From positions 124,001 through 188,000 of the forward strand of contig NZ_JAADJV010000005.1 in the NCBI RefSeq assembly GCF_011684115.1: a stretch of DNA of 64,000 nt. The letters are read 5' to 3'. This DNA is from Rahnella aceris. GTDB lineage: Bacteria > Pseudomonadota > Gammaproteobacteria > Enterobacterales > Enterobacteriaceae. Position 1 is the stretch's first letter. The number at the start of each line of letters is the position of its first letter. The notes under the pieces are model-generated. The model had not been told where the DNA came from, did not search any database, and saw nothing but the letters and a program-made list of their open reading frames with translations. The translations under genes and the position numbers were made by a program. Shown piece after piece: positions 18,102 through 27,235 of this stretch.

Positions 18102-19418
18102 ATCTCCGGTGCTCCATGGCTCTTCGTTCCACAGGTATTGAAGGCCATCGGCTAATCCGCCGCGCCAGCTCAGCGCATCGTGACCGGCATCGACCACGCG
18201 ATAACGCACGCTGTTTTTGGTGCCGCTCAGCAGTTCATCCATCTGATTATTCACCTGATAAATCAGTCGCTCATTGCTGCCCGCTTCCATGAAAATTTTC
18301 AGATGGCTGGCAGCCCCCAGCCCGTTACTCACCGCACGCAGTAACAAATCCGCCTCGTCAGGATTTTCATCCTGCTGCGATTTATTACGTCGCGGCCACC
18401 AGAAAGAACCGGACTGACTGAGTACCAGACCGAAGCGCTGCGGCCAGTGCAAACCGGCGTACAACGCTGACAGCCCGCCAAAGCTCTGCCCCGCCACCAC
18501 TGTTTTGTTCGCATCGCTGCTGTGCGGTGCGAGCGTCGCCACGGCGGGCAATAACTCCTCCTGAACGGCCAGCCAGAAATCTGCATTACAGGTCAGTTCG
18601 CGGCTGCGGGTCTGTGTATCGATCACATCAATCAGCACGTAGACGGCCTGCGGCAATGTGCCTTCCTGCGTCAGTTGCATCAGCGGCTGCCAGACCGGCA
18701 TCTGCTGCGCCCAGAACTGGCCGTCGAGCAACAGCGCCAGCGGGCGCGATGCCGGATCCTGGCTTTCGCCGGTAGTGTAGATCCAGACCTTGCGCCGGTT
18801 GCCCAGACGCGCACTGTTCCACTGATAGGTTTGCAGTTTTGCCGGTTTCTGTGGCAACGCGGCACCGTGGAGATCAAACTCCCGCCAGGCAGGCTGCGGC
18901 AATGCGTCGGGCATATGCAAAGGCGACAGCGCGTGAGATTTCGCCCCCGGCCACGGCTGATTCGGATTCAGCGGGTCATAAATCGCATGGGCGAACATAT
19001 CTTTCCACCATTCCCGCGCAGCCAGCATGGCGGTATAGGCATCGGGATCCTGCGGGAACTCTCTGCCGGGCCTGGTGCGCGGGATCAGGCTGTAACTGCC
19101 GCGCCAGCCGGAGCGCAGCGTAATACTCAGCGACCAGACATCGGTTCCCGCAAGTCTTTGCAGGCTTTGCGGCGGTAAAGACTGATGGTGATCGGTGATG
19201 CCGTTGATGTTGATCCACACCCGCTGGAAATCCGATGTCGCCTCACTGCCCTGCGGATCCCGCCAGAAGAACGTTACGTTGCATACATCATCGTTCAGCC
19301 GTTCGATCAAGGGTGAACCCTGCGCTTTAATGTCTTTCCACCATTCGGCACTTCCCGCCTGAGAGCTTGCTAACATCGCCTGCGCGGTGGGTTTTTCCGG
19401 AAACTGCGATTTCATCAT
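18075..19418 (-). CDS. fes: Enterochelin (ferric enterobactin) esterase Fes
   Basis: 447 residues, somewhat longer than E. coli Fes. The N-terminal domain is a beta-sandwich; the C-terminal alpha/beta-hydrolase domain carries the nucleophile elbow GQSFGG and a late AGHDALSW with the catalytic His. In the cytoplasm it cuts imported ferric enterobactin-type trilactones so iron can be released. Two adjacent ATGs (19418 and 19415) are possible starts. It is divergent from fepA, sharing a Fur-type control region, and tail-overlaps fepC. No entA-F, entS or fepE genes are in the window. Confidence 0.93.
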   Translation of the reverse strand: MMKSQFPEKPTAQAMLASSQAGSAEWWKDIKAQGSPLIERLNDDVCNVTFFWRDPQGSEATSDFQRVWININGITDHHQSLPPQSLQRLAGTDVWSLSITLRSGWRGSYSLIPRTRPGREFPQDPDAYTAMLAAREWWKDMFAHAIYDPLNPNQPWPGAKSHALSPLHMPDALPQPAWREFDLHGAALPQKPAKLQTYQWNSARLGNRRKVWIYTTGESQDPASRPLALLLDGQFWAQQMPVWQPLMQLTQEGTLPQAVYVLIDVIDTQTRSRELTCNADFWLAVQEELLPAVATLAPHSSDANKTVVAGQSFGGLSALYAGLHWPQRFGLVLSQSGSFWWPRRNKSQQDENPDEADLLLRAVSNGLGAASHLKIFMEAGSNERLIYQVNNQMDELLSGTKNSVRYRVVDAGHDALSWRGGLADGLQYLWNEEPWSTGDSTVTQRDN

Positions 19419-19509
19419 GTTTACGCTTTACAGTCTTTTGGCAGTGAGAGAAGGCATAATTTGCAGAATAATTGACCTGCTTCCTGCAAATTATGAATGG
19501 GAATCGTAT

Positions 19510-19530
19510 TGATAATTGTTTGCATTTGCA
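19510..19530 (+). promoter_or_regulatory. Possible Fur site between fes and fepA
   Basis: TGATAATTGTTTGCATTTGCA matches about 12 of 19 positions of the Fur consensus and sits in the 225-base divergent fes/fepA region, where E. coli also has overlapping Fur-controlled promoters. It is weaker than the fepB site. Confidence 0.45.
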
Positions 19531-19643
19531 ATAGTGTGTTACCGCCCGTAAACGGGACGATAAAAATACACACACAACAGGCCATCCTCCTGTTCACTAA
19601 ATCTGTTTTGCAGGAACGGATGGATTTCAGGGCAGAATCCACT

Positions 19644-21914
19644 ATGAAAAGCAGGCTACCACACTATTCTCTGGCAACCTTAATCGGGCTGGGATCAGCA
19701 CTTTCTTTGCCCGTCAGCGCGGCAGAAAGCACCACAACCCGCACAACAGACGCCAGCCAGAACACCGCAGAAACACAGGAAGACACCAGCGACACACTGG
19801 TTGTCACCGCCGCACAGCAAAACCTTCAGGCTCCCGGCGTTTCCACCATCACTTCTGATGAAATCCAAAAACGCCCTCCGGCACGCGACATCAACGAACT
19901 TATCCGCACCATGCCCGGCGTAAACCTGACCGGCAACTCTACCAGCGGCCAGCGCGGTAATAACCGCCAGATCGACATCCGGGGTATGGGCCCGGAAAAT
20001 ACCTTAATCCTGATCGACGGTAAGCCGGTGAACAGCCGCAACTCAGTGCGTCAGGGCTGGCGCGGTGAGCGTGATACCCGCGGCGACACAAGCTGGGTTC
20101 CGCCCGATATGATCGAGCGCATCGAAGTGATCCGCGGCCCGGCGGCGGCGCGTTACGGTAACGGCGCGGCGGGTGGCGTGGTGAACATCATCACTAAAAA
20201 AGACACTCAGGAGTGGCACGGTTCCTGGAATACCTATCTGAACGCACCACAACATAAGGACGAAGGCTCGACCAAACGTACCGATTTCAGCCTCTCCGGC
20301 CCGCTCAACGATCAGTTCAGTTTCCGCCTGTTCGGTGGCTACAGCAAAACGCAGGCTGACGCGCAATATATCAACGAGGGTCATCAGTCTGAGCGTACCG
20401 GCACCTATGCCGACACCGTTCCGGCAGGTCGCGAAGGCGTGATCGATAAGAATATCGACGCCCTGTTGCACTGGGATTTTGCCCGTATGCAGTCGCTGGA
20501 ATTTGAAGTGTCCAACAGCCGTCAGGGCAACCTGTACGCAGGCGACACGCAGAACACCAACACCAGTGATTTGGTGAAAAGCATGTACGGTGAAGAGACT
20601 AACCGCATTTACCGCCAGTCCTACTCGGTGACCTACAAAGGCGCGTGGGATAACGGTGTGACCACCAACAACTACGTGCAGTACGAAAAAACCCGTAACT
20701 CGCGCATGGATGAAGGGCTGGCGGGCGGTACCGAAGGCATCTTCTCTGACGAAGACTTCAACACCATCGCACTGGGCGACATTCTGGCGCACAGCGAAGT
20801 CAGTATTCCGTTTGAACTGGGCGTGCCGCAAACCGCGACGTTCGGCACGGAATGGAACCAGCAGAAGATGAAAGATCCGTCTTCCAACACGCAGGCTATG
20901 CTCGGCGGCGCGATTGCCGGTACCGACAGCACCAACCGCAGCCCCTATTCTCAGGCAGAGATTTTCTCGCTGTTTGCCGAAGATAATATTGAGCTGACCG
21001 ACAGCACCATGCTGGTGCCGGGTCTGCGTTTCGACCATCACTCCATTGTCGGCAATAACTGGAGCCCGTCGCTGAACCTGTCTCAGGAACTGGGCGACGA
21101 TTTCACCCTGAAAATGGGTATCGCCCGCGCCTATAAAGCGCCGAGCCTGTATCAGACCAACCCGAACTACGTGCTGTACAGTAAAGGCCAGGGTTGTGCG
21201 GCCAGCGGCGGCGGTTGTTATCTGGTGGGGAATAAAGATCTGGATGCGGAAACCAGCGTTAACAAAGAGATCGGACTGGAATTCCACCGCAACGGTTATC
21301 AGGCGGGCGTGACCTATTTCCGCAACGATTATCGCAACAAAATCGAATCCGGTTATCTGCCAACCGGCACGTCCTCCACCGGCACAACTGATGTATATAA
21401 ATGGGAAAACGTGCCGAAAGCCGTGGTTCAGGGGCTGGAGGGCACGCTGAATATTCCGGTCAGCAGCACCGTTTCCTGGAATAACAACGGCACGTACATG
21501 ATTGAAAGTAAAAACAAAGAGACCGGCGATTATCTGTCGATCATCCCGGAATTTACCATCAACTCCACGCTGAGCTGGCAGGCGACGGAAGATCTCTCTC
21601 TGCAATCTACCCTGACCTGGTATGGCCGTCAGAAGCCGAAGAAATACAACTACAAAGGTGAAGCCGTCACCGGCAGTGAGAAGAATGAAGTCAGCCCGTA
21701 TTCTGTGGTCGGCATGAGCGGCACCTACACCGCGACCAAAAATGTCAGCGTCACGGCGGGTATTGATAACGTCTTCGACAAACGCCAGTTCCGTGCGGGT
21801 AATGCCCAGACCGTGGGTAATGCCACCACCGGCGCCTATATGTACGGCGCAGGCGCGGCAACCTACAACGAGCCGGGCCGCACGTTCTATATGAGCCTGA
21901 ATACGCACTTCTGA
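19644..21914 (+). CDS. fepA: TonB-dependent ferric enterobactin receptor FepA
   Basis: 756 residues from the ATG at 19644. The ATG at 19620 (AGGAACGG just upstream) is an alternative adding eight residues. Signal peptide to about PVSAAES. The TonB box reads SDTLVVTA. The plug domain contains IDIRGMGPENTLILIDGKPV and RIEVIRGPAAARYG. The 22-strand barrel contains a Cys-containing loop (GCAASGGGC, 21194-21220) and ends in aromatic-terminated SLNTHF. It imports ferric enterobactin or similar catecholates across the outer membrane. Regulated with fes by Fur. Confidence 0.93.
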   Translation: MKSRLPHYSLATLIGLGSALSLPVSAAESTTTRTTDASQNTAETQEDTSDTLVVTAAQQNLQAPGVSTITSDEIQKRPPARDINELIRTMPGVNLTGNSTSGQRGNNRQIDIRGMGPENTLILIDGKPVNSRNSVRQGWRGERDTRGDTSWVPPDMIERIEVIRGPAAARYGNGAAGGVVNIITKKDTQEWHGSWNTYLNAPQHKDEGSTKRTDFSLSGPLNDQFSFRLFGGYSKTQADAQYINEGHQSERTGTYADTVPAGREGVIDKNIDALLHWDFARMQSLEFEVSNSRQGNLYAGDTQNTNTSDLVKSMYGEETNRIYRQSYSVTYKGAWDNGVTTNNYVQYEKTRNSRMDEGLAGGTEGIFSDEDFNTIALGDILAHSEVSIPFELGVPQTATFGTEWNQQKMKDPSSNTQAMLGGAIAGTDSTNRSPYSQAEIFSLFAEDNIELTDSTMLVPGLRFDHHSIVGNNWSPSLNLSQELGDDFTLKMGIARAYKAPSLYQTNPNYVLYSKGQGCAASGGGCYLVGNKDLDAETSVNKEIGLEFHRNGYQAGVTYFRNDYRNKIESGYLPTGTSSTGTTDVYKWENVPKAVVQGLEGTLNIPVSSTVSWNNNGTYMIESKNKETGDYLSIIPEFTINSTLSWQATEDLSLQSTLTWYGRQKPKKYNYKGEAVTGSEKNEVSPYSVVGMSGTYTATKNVSVTAGIDNVFDKRQFRAGNAQTVGNATTGAYMYGAGAATYNEPGRTFYMSLNTHF

Positions 21915-21930
21915 GTATGTTGCCCACATA

Positions 21931-21960
21931 AAAAAAGCCACCTGCAAAGGTGGCTTTGTT
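21931..21960. terminator. Bidirectional terminator between fepA and gdhA
   Basis: AAAAAAAGCCACCT, loop GCAA, AGGTGGCTTTG. It lies between convergent genes. Confidence 0.85.
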
Positions 21961-21983
21961 GTGTCTGAAACCTGACTTTGGGC

Positions 21984-23327
21984 TTACAGCACGCCCTGCG
22001 CCAGCATGGCATCAGCGACTTTGACGAAGCCGGCGATATTTGCGCCACGGACATACTGCGTCTGCTGGCTTTTGCCGCCGTATTCGACACACGACTGGTG
22101 AATATCCAGCATGATGTGACGCAAACGCGCATCCACTTCTTCGGCTTTCCAGCTCAGACGCGCAGCGTTCTGCGCCATCTCCAGCCCTGACGTTGCCACG
22201 CCACCGGCGTTCGCCGCTTTGCCCGGTGCGAACAACACGCCCGCGTCGGTGAACAAATCCGTCGCTTCAATCGTGGTTGGCATATTCGCGCCTTCGGCTA
22301 CCGCTTTCACGCCATTGGCGATCAGCACGCGTGCCGCATCCGCATCCAGTTCATTTTGCGTGGCGCAAGGCAGCGCGATATCCACCGGCACGTTCCAAGG
22401 CTGCTGCCCTTCAAGATACGTCAGCCCGAGTTTTTGCGCGTAATCCGCCACGCGACCATCGCGGCTGGCTTTGATTTCGGTCAGCAGCGCCAGTTTCTCA
22501 GGAGTAAAGCCTGCTTCATCGACGACAGTACCGTTAGAATCTGACGCCGTAATCACCCGTGCGCCCAGTGACATGGCTTTTTCAATTGCATATTGTGCGA
22601 CGTTACCGGAACCAGACACCGCCACGCGCATACCTTCGAAATCCAGGCCATGGCGTTTAAGCATCGATTCAGTGAAATAGATCAGGCCATAACCTGTGGC
22701 TTCCGGGCGGATCAGGCTGCCGCCGAACGACAACCCTTTGCCGGTGAACACGCTGGCAGTGTTGTTGGAGAGTTTTTTCATCATCCCCGCCATATAGCCG
22801 ACTTCACGCCCGCCGACGCCGATATCCCCCGCAGGCACATCAGTATCCGGGCCGAGATGACGGTAAAGTTCCAGCATCAGCGCCTGACAGAAACGCATGA
22901 TCTCGCCTTCGCTTTTGCCTTTCGGATTGAAATCACTGCCGCCCTTTCCGCCGCCCATTGGCAACGTGGTCAGGGCATTTTTAAAGGTCTGCTCAAAACC
23001 AAGGAATTTGAGAATCGATAAATTGACCGACGGATGGAAACGCATGCCGCCTTTATACGGGCCAATCGCCGAGCTGAACTGTACACGCCAGCCACGGTTC
23101 ACCTGCACCTGATTTTTGTCATCCACCCACGCGATACGGAACTGAATGACACGTTCCGGCTCCACCAGACGTTCGAGTAAAGCAGAACGGCGGTATTGCG
23201 GATTTTGTTCGAGGAAAGGCCATAGCGTGGTCATAACTTCACGTACGGCCTGGGAGAATTCGACCTGATGCGGGTCGCGTTGCTGAACTGAGGATAAGAA
23301 CTGTTCGAGGGATTGAATCTGATCCAT
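21984..23327 (-). CDS. gdhA: NADP-specific glutamate dehydrogenase
   Basis: 447 residues, identical in length to E. coli GdhA and very similar throughout. The glutamate-binding and catalytic segment PMGGGKGGSDF contains the active-site Lys. The Rossmann motif VSGSGNVAQYA binds NADPH. It makes glutamate from 2-oxoglutarate and ammonium at high ammonium. It is a single-gene unit with its own upstream space (23328-23439). Confidence 0.98.
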   Translation of the reverse strand: MDQIQSLEQFLSSVQQRDPHQVEFSQAVREVMTTLWPFLEQNPQYRRSALLERLVEPERVIQFRIAWVDDKNQVQVNRGWRVQFSSAIGPYKGGMRFHPSVNLSILKFLGFEQTFKNALTTLPMGGGKGGSDFNPKGKSEGEIMRFCQALMLELYRHLGPDTDVPAGDIGVGGREVGYMAGMMKKLSNNTASVFTGKGLSFGGSLIRPEATGYGLIYFTESMLKRHGLDFEGMRVAVSGSGNVAQYAIEKAMSLGARVITASDSNGTVVDEAGFTPEKLALLTEIKASRDGRVADYAQKLGLTYLEGQQPWNVPVDIALPCATQNELDADAARVLIANGVKAVAEGANMPTTIEATDLFTDAGVLFAPGKAANAGGVATSGLEMAQNAARLSWKAEEVDARLRHIMLDIHQSCVEYGGKSQQTQYVRGANIAGFVKVADAMLAQGVL

Positions 23328-23439
23328 TAAGGTAAAACTCCGTTTGTAAGTGATGTTGTCTTTTTTATTTACTGCTTATTTTTTGACTATGCATCGACTG
23401 ACAAGCGGACATCAAGCAATTTATTTCCCAATAAAAACC

Positions 23440-23925
23440 CTAAGATTTACGACCTTCCAGCTTCAGTAACAACAACTTGTTGTCCAGCCCGCCAGCAAAG
23501 CCGGTTAATTTCCCGGAAGCACCAATCACCCGGTGACACGGCGCCACGATAGAAATCGGGTTGCGGCCATTGGCCGCGCCCACGGCACGAACCGCTTTCG
23601 GGCGACCGATACGACGGGCGATCTCGCCGTAGCTGCGCGTTTCACCAAACGGAATTTCCAGCAACGCCGCCCAGACTTCTTTCTGGAATTCGGTGCCGGT
23701 GAAATCGAGTTCCAGCTCAAAACGGGTACGCTTACCGGCAAAATATTCGTTCAGCTGTTGTTCGGTTTTCAGCAAGATCGGAAACGACGGGTCTTCAATC
23801 ATATCGCCCAACGGCACGCGCCCGTCGATTTCACATTCCCACAAAATAGCGGTCAGCTTATCGCCTTTCGCCGCCAGTGTGAGTAACCCGACTGGCGATG
23901 CCATCCGCTTGAATCTGTTTTCCAT
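23440..23925 (-). CDS. ogt: O6-alkylguanine-DNA alkyltransferase (Ogt type)
   Basis: 161 residues from the ATG at 23925, which follows AGGAAGGGA; an in-frame ATG six codons earlier contains that ribosome binding site and is rejected. The acceptor motif PCHRV is present, preceded by the helix-turn-helix RPKAVRAVGAANGRNP. It transfers the alkyl group from O6-alkylguanine or O4-alkylthymine to its own Cys in a suicide reaction. The short N-terminal domain without the Ada metal-binding Cys box fits Ogt rather than Ada. Confidence 0.93.
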   Translation of the reverse strand: MENRFKRMASPVGLLTLAAKGDKLTAILWECEIDGRVPLGDMIEDPSFPILLKTEQQLNEYFAGKRTRFELELDFTGTEFQKEVWAALLEIPFGETRSYGEIARRIGRPKAVRAVGAANGRNPISIVAPCHRVIGASGKLTGFAGGLDNKLLLLKLEGRKS

Positions 23926-23988
23926 CAGTCCCTTCCTCTGCAAGTTTTACGCCCCACACTTTACCGGAAAGGCAGGAACTGACGAAAA

Positions 23989-24687
23989 TTATTTCAGGCC
24001 CAACTGTGCGCGAAGTTCCGCTTTCGCCGCGTCGAATTCGGTTTTGAAATCTGGCTGTTCTTCCATTTTTTGCGCGATCAGTGCAGCACCGGTGCGACTC
24101 ATCACGGTATCAGAACGGTAATGGAAACCTGCTACCAGACGGTTTTCGGCGTAACCGGCCGCCCGGGTGAACAGCGCGTTGCGTTTTTCCGGCACCATTT
24201 CGCCCAGCACCGTCGCCATCAGATAGCCGATAGTAGAATGACCGGAAGGCCATGAGCCGGATTTGGATTTTTTCAGCAGCGGATGAATTTGTTCATCGAG
24301 CATATAAGGACGCGGGCGGTTAAAGGCTTTCTTGGCGTGATCGTCCACCACGTCTTCGGTCGCCACAATACGATCAAACAGCGCAGCGGTTTTCGGCAGT
24401 TTCGCAGCATCAAAGTCCGGCCCCATCACATCGGCAAAACGCCAGACGTTTTCTTCAGCATCAGCAATCGCCGCTTTTTCCTGCTCCGGCGTACGGGTGG
24501 CCTGAATTTCCAGCAATTCTTTCAGTTCCGCTTTGGTCTGCGCCGAATCATCCGCCGGTGGCGCGGGCAGATATTTCGTCAGATCCAGTTCCTGGCTGGT
24601 GATAAAGGGTTTGGCTTCGTCAGCCGCCTGAACGACAAAAGTGGAACCGAGGGTGAAAAGCAGCAGAGCAACGAGGGACTTACGCAC
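23989..24687 (-). CDS. Class A non-specific acid phosphatase (PhoN/PAP2 family), periplasmic
   Basis: 232 residues, starting at GTG 24687 with AGGAG seven bases upstream. A signal peptide ends around VVQA-A21. The PAP2 signature is complete: K120-x6-RP region (KKAFNRPRP, 119-127), PSGH at 147-150 with the general-acid His150, and R183-x5-H189-x3-D193 with nucleophile His189. Class A enzymes remove phosphate from many organic monoesters at acid pH in the periplasm. It could equally be called phoN or phoC; I leave the symbol empty. It stands alone between ogt and the DUF2000-like gene. Confidence 0.88.
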   Translation of the reverse strand: MRKSLVALLLFTLGSTFVVQAADEAKPFITSQELDLTKYLPAPPADDSAQTKAELKELLEIQATRTPEQEKAAIADAEENVWRFADVMGPDFDAAKLPKTAALFDRIVATEDVVDDHAKKAFNRPRPYMLDEQIHPLLKKSKSGSWPSGHSTIGYLMATVLGEMVPEKRNALFTRAAGYAENRLVAGFHYRSDTVMSRTGAALIAQKMEEQPDFKTEFDAAKAELRAQLGLK

Positions 24688-24757
24688 GGGAAAACTCCTG
24701 ATATTAGTTTGAATATCAGGAGAGTAGAGAACAAGTGTGACGCTTAAATGACAAACA

Positions 24758-25195
24758 TCAGCCGAGCAAACCGAGTTTTCCGGTCAGCTTGCGCACCACT
24801 TTCTTTTTACCCGCCAGCGCAATGCCCAGCAGTTGCAGGTTGTCCGTCGGCACAACAGACACCGCTTCGCGAAACGCGGCGTAATCCGTGGTTTGCTGTC
24901 CTTCGACCGGAAAAATAATTCCGTCCATTTCGTCATCATGAAGCAGGTGCTGATGAAGGTGCGTGAGCTGTTCGCTGTCGGCAACCAGCACGCTGATGCC
25001 AATCGGGATCAGCCCCGGATGCACGCGGTTATCAGCGTCAATCAGCGGCTCGCCCACCAGCGACGGATGGCGTTGCCCGAGCGTCAGGGCCAGAACGGCG
25101 GCGGCATTGGCGGCATGTCCGGCGGCAAGTTGCTGGTTGATGACAATCACGCAGCGTTCCGGTGACGAAGGCAGAATGGTTGCAGGCGTATTCAT
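24758..25195 (-). CDS. DUF2000-like protein
   Basis: 145 residues. The N-terminal block ERCVIVINQQLAAGHAANAAAVLALTLG matches, from memory, the DUF2000 family, a small cytoplasmic fold of unknown function (ILVAD and AVSVVPTDNLQLLGIALAG follow the same pattern). There is no signal peptide or membrane span. It lies 51 bases downstream of the AraC-type gene on the same strand and is probably cotranscribed with or controlled by it, an arrangement I recall as common for this family. Confidence 0.7.
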   Translation of the reverse strand: MNTPATILPSSPERCVIVINQQLAAGHAANAAAVLALTLGQRHPSLVGEPLIDADNRVHPGLIPIGISVLVADSEQLTHLHQHLLHDDEMDGIIFPVEGQQTTDYAAFREAVSVVPTDNLQLLGIALAGKKKVVRKLTGKLGLLG

Positions 25196-25246
25196 GATGG
25201 CAGGCTCCGGTTCAGTTGAAACATGAGCTTAACCCGTCACTTTTTC

Positions 25247-26086
25247 TCAATCTGGAAGATTTGTGCACAGACGCCGGTAATGTGCTGGCGTGAGCTGATA
25301 GGCGCGGCGGAACCAGCGCCCGAGATGGCTCTGATCAGCAAAACCTAAATCAGCCGCCACGTCAGCCGGTGTGCGCCCGAGCGCCAGCCCTTCACGGGCG
25401 CGGGTCAGTTTCAGCTGAATAAGATAGGCGTGCGGCGGCAATCCGAATTCAGCTTTAAACGCACGGCTGACCACAAAGCGGCTTTCGCCGGTCGCCGCTG
25501 CCAGTTGTTCGAGGCCGATGTCTTCGTGCAAGTGGGCATGCAGATATTCCCGCGCCTGATGCGCCAACCGCGACCAGGGCGCATGCCCCTGAAGTCGCGG
25601 CGGCTGCCAGGTGAGATGGCCGCCCAGTGCACAGAGCAAGCCGTCGAGCGCGGTCTGGCGGACAATGCGCAGGTCTTTGCCGTGCAGCGCCTGAAAAGCC
25701 CGTGACGTCGCCTGCGCCAGTTGCGGATCCTGCGCTAAGGTATTTTCGAAACTCGGATCACCGGCCGGAGAAAGGGAATCGCGCCGTGCCGCCAGCTCGC
25801 GGCTCAGCCATTGCGGATCGAGATACAGCATGTGATAGGTAAAACCGCCGGGCTGCACCGCATCGCCGTCATGGATTTCGCCCGGTTCGAGCATAAAGAC
25901 TTTGCCCGGCAGGCTTTGATGTTTCTGGCGGCGACAACTGAACTGCTGCAAACCGTACTGAGTGACACCGACCAGATAACTGTCATGCCAGTGGGGATCG
26001 TAAGCATGGCCTTCGAAATGGGCGTGGATCGTCTCGATCCCGCTGTCTTTATCTTTCGATAAATCGACCCAGTTTGCAGACGCCAT
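25247..26086 (-). CDS. AraC-family transcriptional regulator
   Basis: 279 residues. The N-terminal half is an AraC-type cupin (HWHDSYLVGVTQYG, LEPGEIHDGDAVQPGGFTY). The C-terminal half has the paired helix-turn-helix: HLHEDIGLEQLAAATGESRF and PADVAADLGFADQSHLGRWF with the closing RRAYQLTPAHYRR. A GEIHDG-type cupin suggests a small-molecule effector. The likely target is the adjacent DUF2000-like gene; the ligand is unknown. Confidence 0.85.
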   Translation of the reverse strand: MASANWVDLSKDKDSGIETIHAHFEGHAYDPHWHDSYLVGVTQYGLQQFSCRRQKHQSLPGKVFMLEPGEIHDGDAVQPGGFTYHMLYLDPQWLSRELAARRDSLSPAGDPSFENTLAQDPQLAQATSRAFQALHGKDLRIVRQTALDGLLCALGGHLTWQPPRLQGHAPWSRLAHQAREYLHAHLHEDIGLEQLAAATGESRFVVSRAFKAEFGLPPHAYLIQLKLTRAREGLALGRTPADVAADLGFADQSHLGRWFRRAYQLTPAHYRRLCTNLPD

Positions 26087-26149
26087 ACATCCCCCGCTGA
26101 ATGAATTAACAACAGGGTAACAAATAGGCGGAGTGAATAAAACTCGGTG

Positions 26150-26237
26150 GGTTTAAAACCCCCTCCCGGCCTCCCCCTTCGCAGGGGGAGGAGCTGAAAA
26201 AACTGCCAGCTTTTTCTCGGGGGAGGCGCTGAAAAAC
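26150..26237. repeat. GC-rich palindromic intergenic element after malM
   Basis: CCTCCCCC (26170-26177), loop TTCGCA and GGGGGAGG (26184-26191) make a perfect 8-bp stem. It is followed by imperfect copies of the arms (GGGGGAGGCGCTG at 26220-26232, CCCCCTCCCGG at 26159-26169). On the minus strand the outer stem runs into TTTTAAA, so it may terminate malM transcripts. It looks like a dispersed intergenic repeat; the family is unproven from one window. Confidence 0.6.
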
Positions 26238-27134
26238 TTAGTGCTTCACGCTTTCAATAAAGGTTTTACGGGCGGTTTTGGAACCCAGACGTTCGGCTTC
26301 GTCCAGCAATTTCAGGGCTTTATCGACGTCCCCTGCTTTCACTGCTTTCTTAATCGCATCGTTAAAGTAGGTTTCTGAATCGCTGAGCATTGGCTCGCTC
26401 GGTTTAGCCGGAGCCGCCGCAGGTGCAGGCGCTTGTGTGCTGCCGACCACCACGGGTGCAGCGGCTGCCGGTGCGGAAGACGGGAAGATCTGACCAATCA
26501 TCACGTTACCGGTTTTCTGCTCGGCAGTGACTTTCAGACTCAGTGTGCCGGTCGGGGTATGACGGGCAATCGGATCCGGGATATCCGGCACCGCGTTACC
26601 CACGCCAGCGGCGAAGGCTTTCGCCGGGTTCACCATCTGCGTGGTCTCAGCTAAGTCCTGACGGGTGGTGTACACCAGCAGATAAATTTGTTTCTGACCC
26701 AGTGCCGGCGTCAGTTTCAGTGTGCCTTCCAGACGATCGCTCGAGACGATACCTGGTTTCTGATACGGGAAATAGCTGGAAGGGTAAAACGCAGCCGGAC
26801 GCATCTGCTCATCCAGCACCAGAACATTTGGCGCATACACGGTTTTACCGGTCGCGATACTGGTCAGCGTAATTTCAAGCGAACCCCGGTCAGCAGGTAA
26901 AGCGAAAGCCCCGACGGCGCCCTGAATCTCACCCTGATTGATTTCAACACTGGACGTCCCCAGCGTTACATCCTGCGTCACTGGCGGAACCAGCGGCGTC
27001 CATGAAAGGTTGCGTAAGGTCTGGCTGGAAATAGCCGGTGCAGTATTCGCATCATTTTGCGCAGCGTTCACCACCGCAGGGGCAGCAGCCAACAGGCTCA
27101 GCGACAGACACAGTGACAGCAGATTCTTTTTCAT
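26238..27134 (-). CDS. malM: Maltose regulon periplasmic protein MalM
   Basis: 298 residues from the ATG at 27134 (AAGGAAA six bases upstream); the ORF can be read back to 27158. A signal peptide ends near VVNAAQ. The beta-rich body carries LSWTPLVPP and FPYQKPGIVSSDRLEGTLKLTP, and an Ala/Pro-rich linker leads to a C-terminal helical pair (YFNDAIKKAVKAGDVDKALKLLDEAERLG). It is the last gene of malK-lamB-malM, with unknown biochemical role. An ERIC element separates it from lamB. Confidence 0.93.
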   Translation of the reverse strand: MKKNLLSLCLSLSLLAAAPAVVNAAQNDANTAPAISSQTLRNLSWTPLVPPVTQDVTLGTSSVEINQGEIQGAVGAFALPADRGSLEITLTSIATGKTVYAPNVLVLDEQMRPAAFYPSSYFPYQKPGIVSSDRLEGTLKLTPALGQKQIYLLVYTTRQDLAETTQMVNPAKAFAAGVGNAVPDIPDPIARHTPTGTLSLKVTAEQKTGNVMIGQIFPSSAPAAAAPVVVGSTQAPAPAAAPAKPSEPMLSDSETYFNDAIKKAVKAGDVDKALKLLDEAERLGSKTARKTFIESVKH

Positions 27135-27235
27135 TATTGTTTCCTTTGAAATCACCATGAAGGCTGGCGGTCATCAGCGATAATCCGCCAGCCAGCACAT
27201 CTTCTTTACTGCGTTTTTTTAAAGCTTACATTGCC

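Noticed and set aside
20043-21947. 634-residue open frame antisense to fepA
   Set aside because: It lies wholly opposite the recognised FepA frame, has no ribosome binding site or family match, and is explained by the GC-biased codon use of fepA.
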